Shown here in pieces: positions 47,810-54,846 of a stretch of 64,000 nt of DNA (its first letter is position 1; every line of letters begins with the position of its first letter). A model generated the notes under the pieces. The model was not told the origin of the DNA. It did not search any database and saw nothing but the letters and a program-made list of their open reading frames with translations. Made by a program: the position numbers and the translations under genes. Where the stretch lies: positions 1-64,000 of the IMG/VR virus record IMGVR_UViG_3300010885_019006, one strand, 5' to 3'. The DNA is from a virus.

Positions 47810-48385
47810 TCAGATATCAAACGCAGAACTTAGAATCTTTTTACATTTCTCAAAGTCAAAATCTACGAATGGTTTGTATTTTTGAATCTTGTTATATAGT
47901 TCTGGCCAGAGAACTGTATCAGTTATTTCTCTGTTCCAATATGGGAAGAAGTTGACCAGGCTATTAAGAATAACCATAGTCTCAATACTGACAATCCCTT
48001 GTCGGTATAGCTTTAGTAAGAGTGGATGCTGTCCATCTTTTACTATAAGATTGTTCTGAAAGTCTGATTCCAGATTGTTTAGTTCTTGTTGAAAGTTATA
48101 TGTAAGTGATTGCTGTCTCTTGAGCCAATCTGTGTAGGTCTTTTCGGCTGTTTCATCAAGTAGATCACCAATCCACTTTACATCACGACTGATGAAGTTT
48201 GCTACCAAGTATTGTTCTGGGTCTTTATGTTTGGAGAGTTTATGAAACTGGTACTTATCTTTACGAGTATCAAATGAACTCTGTCCTACATTTACCTTCC
48301 CTTGATATTTGAAATAATCGTATCCTTTCTGGCTGAAGTGATTCTTCATAGCCAGATATGTTCTGTAAGCGTCGAAAGGTTGCAT
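47810..48385 (-). CDS. 59: Helicase loader gp59
   Basis: The 191-residue all-helical protein (PFDAYRTYLAMKNHFSQKGYDYFKYQGKVN) has the conserved N terminus of gp59-like loaders, which place the gp41 helicase on gp32-coated DNA. The gp32-gp59-gp33 neighbourhood is the T4 order. Its start overlaps the stop of a 23-residue membrane peptide (TAATG). Confidence 0.85.
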   Translation of the reverse strand: MQPFDAYRTYLAMKNHFSQKGYDYFKYQGKVNVGQSSFDTRKDKYQFHKLSKHKDPEQYLVANFISRDVKWIGDLLDETAEKTYTDWLKRQQSLTYNFQQELNNLESDFQNNLIVKDGQHPLLLKLYRQGIVSIETMVILNSLVNFFPYWNREITDTVLWPELYNKIQKYKPFVDFDFEKCKKILSSAFDI

Positions 48386-48456
48386 TACTTCACCATATTA
48401 AGAATTGTACCTAGAGCAAAACAGAAACTACCTAGAAGGTAGAACCAATTACTCAT
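48385..48456 (-). CDS. 23-residue hydrophobic peptide
   Basis: An ATG at 48456 inside the end of the acidic 64-residue gene, with GGTGAAG upstream, opens a frame encoding MSNWFYLLGSFCFALGTILN plus three residues. It ends in a TAA that overlaps the gp59 ATG. The single predicted membrane helix and double translational coupling argue for a real small membrane peptide. Function unknown. Confidence 0.45.
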   Translation of the reverse strand: MSNWFYLLGSFCFALGTILNMVK

Positions 48457-48643
48457 CTTCACCAATCCACTCACCATTTTCATCAGTATATCCATAGTCA
48501 GCCAGAAGTTGTGCTGCTCCCTCAGGATCATCACCTTCAAGTAGGCCATAAATGACATAAGCAAGTTGGTCTGCTTTTTCAGCGTGTTTACTTACATGGT
48601 CTAGAGCAGTATCTAGCATAGTGAAATAAGGATCCTTATTCAT
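48449..48643 (-). CDS. Small acidic protein
   Basis: The 64-residue protein begins MNKDPYFTMLDTALDHVSKHAEKAD and ends in an acidic tail (YTDENGEWIGEDE). It is overlapped by gp33 upstream and the 23-residue peptide downstream. No recognised family. The composition resembles small host-takeover proteins. Confidence 0.55.
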   Translation of the reverse strand: MNKDPYFTMLDTALDHVSKHAEKADQLAYVIYGLLEGDDPEGAAQLLADYGYTDENGEWIGEDE

Positions 48644-48891
48644 CAGAACTGCAACTTTGCACGCTTGGGTAGAAAGTTTAGTGATTCTGCATCAGACTGC
48701 AGCCGTGATTTAATTCTAGCATTCGACTTAATCATTGCGGCTGCAGTCTCAATTTCAAGATTATTCTTTTCACAATAATAAACAATTGCATCTATTGTGT
48801 CAATCTTGAATTGCCTAACAATATTGTCAAGTTCGGAAACAAACTTTTCCGCGGTTAGTCCGTTGTTTATTATCAAATCATTATCAGTCAT
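48643..48891 (-). CDS. 33: Late transcription coactivator gp33
   Basis: The 82-residue protein (FKIDTIDAIVYYCEKNNLEIETAAAMIKSNARIKSRLQSDAESLNFLPKRAKLQF) matches cyanophage-type gp33, which tethers the gp45 clamp to host RNA polymerase at late promoters. The helical core and C-terminal NFLPK..A.L motif are typical. Presence of TATAAATA promoters through the window agrees with it. Confidence 0.8.
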   Translation of the reverse strand: MTDNDLIINNGLTAEKFVSELDNIVRQFKIDTIDAIVYYCEKNNLEIETAAAMIKSNARIKSRLQSDAESLNFLPKRAKLQF

Positions 48892-48894
48892 AAC

Positions 48895-49338
48895 TTATCC
48901 TCGATAAAATGTGTGTTTTCCAATTGTCACTGCATTTGTATATAATCTAGATGATCTATTGGTATAAGAATGAAAAAAGAGAGCACCATGTGTAATATCT
49001 TGTATATTATTACTATACACTCTACTTGCAAGTTGTAATGCTCGATTGTATAAAGAAAGTTCTCTGATCTGAATTCTAGTGCAGACCCAGGAGAATTGAC
49101 AAGATCTATGAGTCTTTTGTTTGATTACTGCACAAGGTGTAGTGGGAAAGCGGCCAGATCTTATTCGATTCATTACCACATTACCTACAGCAATCATGCC
49201 CTTGTCGGATTCCCCGCGCGCTTCGTGATACATACTTTGTGCTAGACAGATTATTTGTGGATTTGTTTCCGCATGAGCGAAAGATATTGTAAAAAATGCA
49301 ACAAGGATTGTTGCTAGTATTTTAATTGTTCGTAACAT
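48895..49338 (-). CDS. Secreted SleB-type cell wall hydrolase (probable endolysin)
   Basis: The 147-residue protein has a signal peptide (residues 1-23, ending SFAHA) followed by a SleB/hydrolase_2 domain: QSMYHEARGESDKGMIAVGNVVMNRI, with E39 of YHEAR as the expected catalytic glutamate, then ALFFHSY near the end. Export by Sec would make it a holin-independent lysin. No ribosome site is obvious; the ATG follows an 8-bp hairpin. Confidence 0.8.
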   Translation of the reverse strand: MLRTIKILATILVAFFTISFAHAETNPQIICLAQSMYHEARGESDKGMIAVGNVVMNRIRSGRFPTTPCAVIKQKTHRSCQFSWVCTRIQIRELSLYNRALQLASRVYSNNIQDITHGALFFHSYTNRSSRLYTNAVTIGKHTFYRG

Positions 49339-49370
49339 AGTCGTCTCATAGTTCTAATGACTAGACGACT
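49339..49370 (-). promoter_or_regulatory. Hairpin abutting the endolysin start codon
   Basis: On the minus strand AGTCGTCT (49370-49363) and AGACGACT (49346-49339) form a perfect 8-bp stem directly before the ATG. It covers the place where a ribosome-binding site should be and may control lysin translation. Confidence 0.5.
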
Positions 49371-49465
49371 TAATCGCTATATGAAGAGTACTTACTTAAC
49401 TTTTGTATCTTCTATATCCATTCCCCTCTTACATAGGAATGCTGGTCATTAGTGTTTTTGTCGGT

Positions 49466-49485
49466 GGATAATCCTAGGATTATCC
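49466..49485. repeat. 20-bp perfect palindrome
   Basis: GGATAATCCTAGGATTATCC reads the same on both strands. It lies in the 220-bp leader between the endolysin and its promoters. With no loop it looks more like a dimeric protein-binding site than a terminator. Apart from this, only very short ORFs (9-22 codons) are seen in the leader. Confidence 0.6.
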
Positions 49486-49558
49486 GCTTTCTTGCCACAT
49501 AAGGACGTGAAGCTGTGTAAGAGTAGTAATGAAACCAAAAGATTCCATTTAGAAAGTG

Positions 49559-49566
49559 TATTTATA
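49559..49566 (-). promoter_or_regulatory. T4-type late promoter for endolysin operon
   Basis: TATAAATA on the minus strand, 221 bp before the endolysin ATG and just downstream of an early promoter. Confidence 0.65.
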
Positions 49567-49580
49567 CTTCCTATAGTTGT

Positions 49581-49609
49581 GTTATATTACAATAACATAA
49601 AAATGTCAA
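49581..49609 (-). promoter_or_regulatory. Early sigma70-type promoter
   Basis: TTGACA (49609-49604), 17-bp spacer, TATAAC (49586-49581) on the minus strand. It overlaps the NADAR gene end and can drive the lysin-gp33-gp59-gp32 operon early. Confidence 0.7.
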
Positions 49610-50100
49610 CCAATTGTTTTACGTACTGCCATTAAGACTTGACCTAACCAATTAGTTCCTTGCCAATTTCTACTATCTTCAATTAAAGGATCATCCCAAG
49701 CTAACTTTACTCCCCAAACTGGATCATAAATTGCACCTTCTACTAAATATCGATTCTCTGTATTAAGAAGATATGATTTAAAGAAGTCAGTGCTAGTGAA
49801 CTTGGCTACATTTCCTTCATAGACAATATCACGAGCATTCTCATTCCAAACATCTGGATTAAAACCTCGTACTTGTCTACCAAGTTGTTTCTGTTCTTTT
49901 GGATTAGTAGAACGCATAATGGCAAGAAAAACTTCTTCATCATTAAAGAGAAGAGCCTTTCCTGCCATCATGTATTGTTCGCAAGTATTAAAAGAATGAA
50001 AGCCAGCATCTAGAATCTTAGCTTTGAATGGTGATGCATACCATTGACTTAATGGACCACCAACAAAATAGACGTGTGTATCAGTCCGGCGTTCTTTCAT
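49606..50100 (-). CDS. NADAR-family protein
   Basis: The 164-residue protein matches the NADAR (YbiA-like) family: FVGGPLSQWYASPF (about 12-25), FHSFNTCEQYMMAGKALLF (about 34-52), GRQVRGFNPDVWNENARDIV, and GTNWLGQVLMAVR near the C terminus. NADAR enzymes act on ADP-ribosyl compounds, and some remove ADP-ribose from guanine in DNA, opposing DarT toxins. A phage copy could counter ADP-ribosylation or NAD-based defence (inference). It overlaps the next gene by one base. Confidence 0.8.
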   Translation of the reverse strand: MKERRTDTHVYFVGGPLSQWYASPFKAKILDAGFHSFNTCEQYMMAGKALLFNDEEVFLAIMRSTNPKEQKQLGRQVRGFNPDVWNENARDIVYEGNVAKFTSTDFFKSYLLNTENRYLVEGAIYDPVWGVKLAWDDPLIEDSRNWQGTNWLGQVLMAVRKTIG

Positions 50101-50387
50101 TAGTCGCCGTCCATTACATCAGGACGAACATTACTTTTATCAAGCAACTTGTCCGCATATTCAACTGCAGCCACTGCAAGTGTTGCAGTCTTAATCATTT
50201 GTTGTCTAAAATTATGAATTGTAGCTTCTGAATATGGCTTTAAGCCACCAGGAAACCATCTAGTTGAATGGTTGCTAATATAACCTACAAAATCCATAGG
50301 TGTGTTTAGTGTATCGTCGGTCTTAGAACCCCACTTAGTCTTCTGATATTCACGTTCTTGTTTTAGTTCTTCTAAAATTTTATCCAT
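50100..50387 (-). CDS. Small phage protein, possibly MazG/DUF550-like
   Basis: The 95-residue protein has REYQKTKWGSKTDDTLNTPMDFVGYISNHSTRWF followed by NFRQQMIKTATLAVAAVEYAD. This all-helical pattern (E-R-x-Y-Q...K-W-G, then F-R-x-x-M-I-K...L-A-x-A-A-x-E) is common in rhizobial and other phages and resembles small nucleotide pyrophosphohydrolases. Enzymatic function is not shown. It is coupled to NADAR. Confidence 0.5.
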   Translation of the reverse strand: MDKILEELKQEREYQKTKWGSKTDDTLNTPMDFVGYISNHSTRWFPGGLKPYSEATIHNFRQQMIKTATLAVAAVEYADKLLDKSNVRPDVMDGD

Positions 50388-50399
50388 AGTTATAAGTCC

Positions 50400-51068
50400 T
50401 TATTTTGCGTCTAGTGTCATATCCATTGCCGCACCAGTAGTAGCATAGGTTGATGAATTCATAACAAATGAAGCAGTCATACCTTTACGCTGATTGAGAT
50501 CATTGAGATCAAAATTGCGCATCTTGGTCATTTCAAGACCTGCTGAAGCTGTATATTGAGCAACATCGAAGTTTGCACCAAGGAAGATGACTTCCCACTT
50601 CAACAATGTTAGAATCTTGACCTTATTCTTGATTGTAGCAGCAGTATATTCCTTCGAAGTATTTTCCATACCATCAGTCATGATAACTACCACAGTACGA
50701 TCTGCATTGTTAGCCAAAGCAAGATCCATTACATGTGCAGCAGCATCATAAAGTGGAGTCATACCAGATGGAGATAGAACATTGGAATCAATTGGTGTAA
50801 AGTATGCAATGCTCTGAGCAGTTACAATATTCTCAAGCCTAATCTTTTCATTTGACTTATAAGATTGAAATGTCTGCCCCTGAGCATTAACAGCATTTGG
50901 AACATTTATACTGTCAAAAGCTACAAGTGTGATTTCACCTTCGATCTTCTCATCTTGAAGACCCTTGACGTAATCATTAAATGATGCAATAGCATTAGTC
51001 CACTTTTCACCTGACATAGAGCCAGAACGATCAAGTGCAGCAAAAATAGATAGAGTTTTCTTTGTCAT
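50400..51068 (-). CDS. Von Willebrand factor A domain protein
   Basis: The 222-residue protein is a single VWA domain with a complete MIDAS set: DRSGSMS (about 13-19), SGMTPLYDA (about 101-109) and MTDGMEN. Such proteins bind Mg and act as protein-interaction modules. It lies directly downstream of the Ro60-like VWA gene (54-bp gap), so the pair probably works together. It resembles TerY-like phage proteins. Confidence 0.75.
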   Translation of the reverse strand: MTKKTLSIFAALDRSGSMSGEKWTNAIASFNDYVKGLQDEKIEGEITLVAFDSINVPNAVNAQGQTFQSYKSNEKIRLENIVTAQSIAYFTPIDSNVLSPSGMTPLYDAAAHVMDLALANNADRTVVVIMTDGMENTSKEYTAATIKNKVKILTLLKWEVIFLGANFDVAQYTASAGLEMTKMRNFDLNDLNQRKGMTASFVMNSSTYATTGAAMDMTLDAK

Positions 51069-51122
51069 ATAGTTTCCCTTCTCAAAATAAATGGGAGACC
51101 CGAAGAATCTCCCATAGTTAAC

Positions 51123-52532
51123 TTAAACAGTATATCGGTCTGACATAACTGCTTTCTTCATAATACCTTCTGGGGTAAAACCTTCCATATCAGCCGCAAG
51201 AACAGCTTTTAGTATGTGGGTATTAAATCCAGATACAAGAGCAACACCCTTAGTATCAAACTTAACTGGGACATTGTCCGCAGCATTTAGGTTCCAGAAC
51301 ACAATCTGTGGCACTTCATATCCAGCCTCTGTGTACTTACGACGGATCATCTGCATTGCAGAATCATCATAACGAGTGCAGCTGTTAAACTGCATGTCTG
51401 ACATGATTAGAAGAACCTGTGGCATATCTTTTGCAGGCACATCATTTTCTCTAGCGACACGTAGAATTTCTTCAAACGCCTTGTTAAGGTCAGTTGACAT
51501 ATTCCATTCAGTCTGACTCATTTGAGCAATCTTCTGGGATAGAGTACCAGTTAGGTGAACGAACTCAGAGTTTGTCGAGAAGGTAAGAAACAGATCCTTA
51601 AAAGGACCAGTGTTCTTATCAGAGCAATAAAGACCAAGGGATATTGCAACATCAAGACAAGTTACAGTCGACTTAGAACCGTAACCACCAGCTGGAGTGC
51701 TCATTGAACCAGATACGTCTACAACTGGCATGACCATTGCATCGCCGATAAAGTTTGGAAGAGCTTTCCACTGCTCATCAGCAAGATCAGAATCACCATA
51801 CTTTATGTTCTTAGTGATGTCATATGGATATACGGCACCTGCATTTACCTTGACTGACTTGTCACCACTCTTGAGCTTTGTCTTGAACTCGGTGAACGAA
51901 TCAGAAGCATTCTTACCGAATGCCTTTGAGTAGCGGCTCATAGCAAGTGATGGAACGTGTGAGAAGTTAATCTCATCCCACTGCTTTGAACACATCTGGG
52001 TCTCAACTACCTTTGTAAGCTCAACTAGTCGCTTACGGTAGTACTTTGGAGACCAACCAAAGGTCTGACGAAGCTCAACTGCAAGAGGGCCCTTTCTTGG
52101 AAGCCACTTGCTGCAGAGACCATTTCCAGCATCAAGTGCTTCCTTGATCATTCCATATGCTTTATCCTTGACGGCAGCATTTGTAAAGACAAGAAGATCA
52201 TCCCAACGACCAAGCTCAACTGTATTCTTTAGAAGGTTAGTTTCAAGAAGAACTTCTGGCCGAGTCTTTTCAAGATACTTTAGAACCTGACGATAAAGCT
52301 CGCGTTCACCTGCACCACCACGAGCATCACGTGCCCACTGTGCAATACGAAGTGCAATATCAGGATTCTCTTGGAAAGCCTTTTCGAACTGAGCGGTAAT
52401 ATCCTTTCCTCTTGATGCGCCTATCTTGAAGAAAAGATCTGTAGTGTTGGAAAGAGTAGACTTGATAGCTTTCATACCGTTCCAGGTACGAGTTGCAACG
52501 GTTGTATTTAGTACAGCATTTTTAAAAGACAT
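51123..52532 (-). CDS. Ro60/TROVE-like RNA-binding protein with VWA domain (DUF2828-like)
   Basis: The 469-residue protein has an N-terminal HEAT-like ring region (FKIGASRGKDITAQFEKAFQENPDIALRIAQWARDARGGAGERELYRQVLKYL, about 36-89, and TVELGRWDDLLVF), then a C-terminal VWA domain with MIDAS motifs DVSGSMS, MSTDLNKAF and MSDMQFN. This two-part layout is that of Ro60/Rsr and DUF2828 proteins, which bind misfolded RNA and Y RNAs. It is preceded by a structured leader of about 145 nt from its own promoter. Confidence 0.7.
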   Translation of the reverse strand: MSFKNAVLNTTVATRTWNGMKAIKSTLSNTTDLFFKIGASRGKDITAQFEKAFQENPDIALRIAQWARDARGGAGERELYRQVLKYLEKTRPEVLLETNLLKNTVELGRWDDLLVFTNAAVKDKAYGMIKEALDAGNGLCSKWLPRKGPLAVELRQTFGWSPKYYRKRLVELTKVVETQMCSKQWDEINFSHVPSLAMSRYSKAFGKNASDSFTEFKTKLKSGDKSVKVNAGAVYPYDITKNIKYGDSDLADEQWKALPNFIGDAMVMPVVDVSGSMSTPAGGYGSKSTVTCLDVAISLGLYCSDKNTGPFKDLFLTFSTNSEFVHLTGTLSQKIAQMSQTEWNMSTDLNKAFEEILRVARENDVPAKDMPQVLLIMSDMQFNSCTRYDDSAMQMIRRKYTEAGYEVPQIVFWNLNAADNVPVKFDTKGVALVSGFNTHILKAVLAADMEGFTPEGIMKKAVMSDRYTV

Positions 52533-52678
52533 ATTTATTCTCCATATTATACAGGTTAAAGTTTTGCGTTTGATGCAAGATATGTTGCGGAAGTTAACCT
52601 AGAGCAACAGGATAGCTTTTTGCTGGTTGCTTTATCAGTGCAGTGCAATTGGTTGCTGAAACTATCCTAAATTCAATA
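52533..52678 (-). promoter_or_regulatory. Structured 5' leader of the Ro60-like gene (candidate Y-RNA-like or cis element)
   Basis: The predicted transcript starts near 52678. A 7-bp stem AGGATAG (52668-52662)/CTATCCT (52615-52609) encloses a loop with two AGCAAC copies (52657-52652, 52631-52626). GTTGCT (52608-52603), directly after the stem, can pair with either copy as a pseudoknot. The gene's own site ATGGAG lies near the ATG. Ro60 orthologs in bacteria are often next to Y RNA genes. Confidence 0.5.
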
Positions 52679-52684
52679 TTATTT

Positions 52685-52713
52685 AATCTAACACAATTGA
52701 CAATAAATGTCAA
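52685..52713 (-). promoter_or_regulatory. Early promoter of the Ro60-like operon
   Basis: TTGACA (52713-52708), 17-bp spacer, TAGATT (52690-52685). The downstream bases AATAATATTGAATTT are also present at the 53971 promoter, indicating a duplicated promoter module. Confidence 0.7.
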
Positions 52714-52730
52714 CCAAAAAATTCAACGGC

Positions 52731-53564
52731 TTACATCATAAAATCCATAATTGAAGATTTAGGGATGGATACCATATTATCTGGGACTTTTCGTGGTCTT
52801 CCCGGTCTACGTTTAGGTGGTAATATCACTTCATTACTAATACTAGAATTTCCAGCTAATAGAAGAATGATGGCTAAAGGATCAAACACCATTACTATGA
52901 AGATAATGACAAAACGAACCGTTTCATCAAAGTGATTAGAAGCATCCTTCCCATAAATCATCTCTGCAATGTATTTGAGTGGTCCGATGTCTGATGTAGT
53001 TACCGCTTCTTTAGTTTTAAGAGGTAATAACTTAGAATTGAGAACTTCAAGTTTTCCAGTTGAATCGCTTATTTGATTGTCAATCCGCTGCCTCTCAGCC
53101 TTTTGAAGATAACGAACAAAAGGTGCATCTTTTGGATTGGAAGTATTAGCAAAGCGATCTAGTGTATCAAGTGACGTCTGAGCATTTTTAAGTTTACTCT
53201 GTTCAAGATCAAATTGTTCCTGAAGAGGTTGGATTTGCAGATGTGATAACTGCAAACTATCGGCTGTTGCTAAATGTGCTCGAGATAAGTAACCAAATGT
53301 GCCCATTGATGTAAGAAGTACTAGAATAACCGTAGCTAGAATCAGATAAATTCTAATAAGCTTTGGACTAGTCTTCCAGTTGCGCTGGAGCCATGCAGCA
53401 GAAATTATCTTGCTGAACTCTAATGCTGTAGCCATAATCATAACAGCAACTGTAGCACCAGAGAACAGCATAGCCATTCCAGTAATGGAGAAGTATGCTG
53501 ACACACAAGATAAAAATAATGCGGCTAATACTGCTAAATGATTAACAGTAATTCGTTTAATCAT
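52731..53564 (-). CDS. Membrane protein with coiled coil and AT-hook-like tail
   Basis: The 277-residue protein has membrane segments at about 10-30, 32-50 and 72-93, a long coiled coil at about 100-185, another segment at about 215-240 (FVIIFIVMVFDPLAIILLLAG) and a basic tail (PPKRRPGRPRKVPDNM) carrying the GRP core of an AT hook. The arrangement would place the tail in the cytoplasm and could tether DNA to the membrane. No named family recognised. AAAAAGG precedes the ATG. Confidence 0.65.
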   Translation of the reverse strand: MIKRITVNHLAVLAALFLSCVSAYFSITGMAMLFSGATVAVMIMATALEFSKIISAAWLQRNWKTSPKLIRIYLILATVILVLLTSMGTFGYLSRAHLATADSLQLSHLQIQPLQEQFDLEQSKLKNAQTSLDTLDRFANTSNPKDAPFVRYLQKAERQRIDNQISDSTGKLEVLNSKLLPLKTKEAVTTSDIGPLKYIAEMIYGKDASNHFDETVRFVIIFIVMVFDPLAIILLLAGNSSISNEVILPPKRRPGRPRKVPDNMVSIPKSSIMDFMM

Positions 53565-53583
53565 ATAAAAACCTTTTTATCTC

Positions 53584-53688
53584 TTACCAAAGGCGAGTAA
53601 AGTCGCCTTCCCATTTCTCTTCACGTTTCCACTGAGCTTCAATCTCGTGAAAGAATTCAGTATCAAAACCTAACCAAAAATAATACAT
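53584..53688 (-). CDS. 34-residue aromatic/acidic small protein
   Basis: Frame MYYFWLGFDTEFFHEIEAQW followed by KREEKWEGDFTRLW. It can be extended upstream to an ATG at 53718 (44 residues), but that start lies inside the predicted RNA helix and lacks a ribosome site. The short form has only a weak GAG site. Composition is protein-like and it precedes the membrane-protein gene. Function unknown. Confidence 0.45.
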   Translation of the reverse strand: MYYFWLGFDTEFFHEIEAQWKREEKWEGDFTRLW

Positions 53689-53696
53689 TCTAATCT

Positions 53697-53960
53697 CATA
53701 TTTCAACGGGTTGTACATTTTGTCGGTTGCCTCTACCACTGGGCTACACCCACATCAACATTCATTACGTGAGGTATCTCCCTGATCTAGGAGACCTTAT
53801 CACAGACCACAGTCACCGTTATGATCACTTACGTGTAACCGAGAATGCCACTTCCGACCTGCGTCCGCCAAAGAGGTAATGAATGATGGTGTGGGCGGTG
53901 GGATTCGAACACCACGCTTTACCGATTCCATAAAAATAATGCTGTAGACAACCCAAATTC
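53697..53960 (-). ncRNA. Circularly permuted (two-piece) tRNA-like RNA
   Basis: On the minus strand a tRNA 3' half comes first: TCGGT (53925-53921), AAAGC, a T arm with loop TTCGAAT (53909-53903) and one bulged base, CGCCCAC (53897-53891), A73 and encoded CCA (53889-53887). A spacer closed by a perfect 10-bp stem (53885-53876 with 53768-53759) follows. Then comes the 5' half: GTGGGTG (53753-53747), TA, a D arm with AGTGGTAGA, and ACCGA (53727-53723). The halves pair as a 7-bp acceptor stem (one G-U) and a 5-bp anticodon stem. Flanks GGGTTGT (53954-53948) and ACAACCC (53714-53708) add a further helix where the anticodon loop should be. The layout mirrors the tmRNA gene here. Function unknown. 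Confidence 0.7.
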
Positions 53961-53970
53961 AATATTATTC

Positions 53971-53999
53971 AATCTATCATAGTTTACATTTAATGTCAA
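53971..53999 (-). promoter_or_regulatory. Early promoter of the permuted tRNA-like RNA
   Basis: TTGACA (53999-53994), 17-bp spacer, TAGATT (53976-53971). The predicted transcript starts near 53963, a few bases before the GGGTTGT strand of the closing helix. Confidence 0.7.
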
Positions 54000-54385
54000 C
54001 CAATTTTTGCGATCTTAAGCAAATTAAATGCCATTAAAACATCTCGGTCATACTCAGAGATTGGATAAACGGCAATTGAAGTAAACTCACCATCTTTTAG
54101 ATCAGGCTCGAAGAACTTCTCATACCGATAACCAAACTTCTTAAGTATTCGCTCAACTGCATTAAGAGCACCAGCATCACGAACACCAATTAGTGTAAAG
54201 TGAGTCTGTTCAGGAACTACCTTATCATTAAACTGACAAGAGACGTAACCATCACCAGAAGCAGTCTTTTCAACAATAGCTCGTTGAGAATGAACACCAA
54301 GTTGAAAAGCAGCATGTGCAGTCTGAACTACTTGTTGCTCAGGCGACATATCTTGTCGGGTGAAAAAATAACTGTAGTATCTCAT
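53996..54385 (-). CDS. Peptidyl-tRNA hydrolase 2 (PTH2)-like protein
   Basis: The 129-residue protein has YFFTRQDMSPEQQVVQTAHAAFQLG (about 6-30) and HFTLIGVRDAGALNAVERILKKFGYRYEKFFEPDL, resembling PTH2-fold proteins, in which a QxxHA-type helix and an IxxxD...L segment are conserved. The usual catalytic Lys at the start is not evident, so activity is uncertain. With tmRNA and suppressor tRNA nearby, a role in recycling stalled peptidyl-tRNA is plausible. It abuts the next gene upstream with a 1-bp gap. Confidence 0.55.
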   Translation of the reverse strand: MRYYSYFFTRQDMSPEQQVVQTAHAAFQLGVHSQRAIVEKTASGDGYVSCQFNDKVVPEQTHFTLIGVRDAGALNAVERILKKFGYRYEKFFEPDLKDGEFTSIAVYPISEYDRDVLMAFNLLKIAKIG

Positions 54386-54386
54386 A

Positions 54387-54770
54387 TCAAAGTCCTTTCA
54401 CAAAGTCAGACGTAATCATAGCAGCAAGTTCTCTAAACTTAACTATTTCTTCTTCTGTAAGAAGTTCAGTAATTTCAGTGTTAAGAATCCAACCATTAGT
54501 TTGTTTCCAACTATCATTTATCCAAACTCTACCACCACGAAGTTTATGTTTAAACCCGTACATATTATTGGTAATAGACTGGTAAGGATACTGACGGTGA
54601 GCACATACCTTACCTGGTGTAAATGATTTGGTGAGAAAATGCTTGAGGATTGTGACCTTGTCTTCTGACTTAGCCTTCATAGTTTTATAGACACATAGTG
54701 CAATAATATCTGCTGCTGTGAGTGTCTTGTTCTTTGCTTTAGTTTTGAATGTAGTAATAAAAGTAGACAT
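54387..54770 (-). CDS. Hypothetical phage protein
   Basis: The 127-residue protein begins MSTFITTFKTKAKNKTLTAADIIALCVYKTMKAK and has a basic, aromatic middle (HRQYPYQSITNNMYGFKHKLRGGRVWINDSW). It has no recognised family. An 11-bp hairpin lies just upstream of its ribosome site (AAAAAGGAATCC), and it follows the suppressor tRNA in the same transcript. Confidence 0.55.
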   Translation of the reverse strand: MSTFITTFKTKAKNKTLTAADIIALCVYKTMKAKSEDKVTILKHFLTKSFTPGKVCAHRQYPYQSITNNMYGFKHKLRGGRVWINDSWKQTNGWILNTEITELLTEEEIVKFRELAAMITSDFVKGL

Positions 54771-54786
54771 AATAGGATTCCTTTTT

Positions 54787-54818
54787 GTTTAATAAGAGTT
54801 TGTTTGATCTTATTAAAC
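54787..54818 (-). promoter_or_regulatory. Leader hairpin between suppressor tRNA and gene 54387-54770
   Basis: GTTTAATAAGA (54818-54808) and TCTTATTAAAC (54797-54787) form a perfect 11-bp stem with a 10-nt loop, 17 nt before the ATG. It could be an attenuator or RNA-processing site. Confidence 0.55.
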
Positions 54819-54846
54819 CTTCGGGAGGTCCTACTGCGTCATACGG

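Noticed and set aside
53697-53960. Interpretation as an ordinary tRNA interrupted by an intron
   Set aside because: The 3' half lies upstream of the 5' half in the transcribed direction, and no conventional partner half is found on the correct side of either.
53697-53960. Interpretation as a natural permuted group I intron around a tRNA
   Set aside because: Predicted leader before the 3' half is only about 40 nt, and no group I core is visible.
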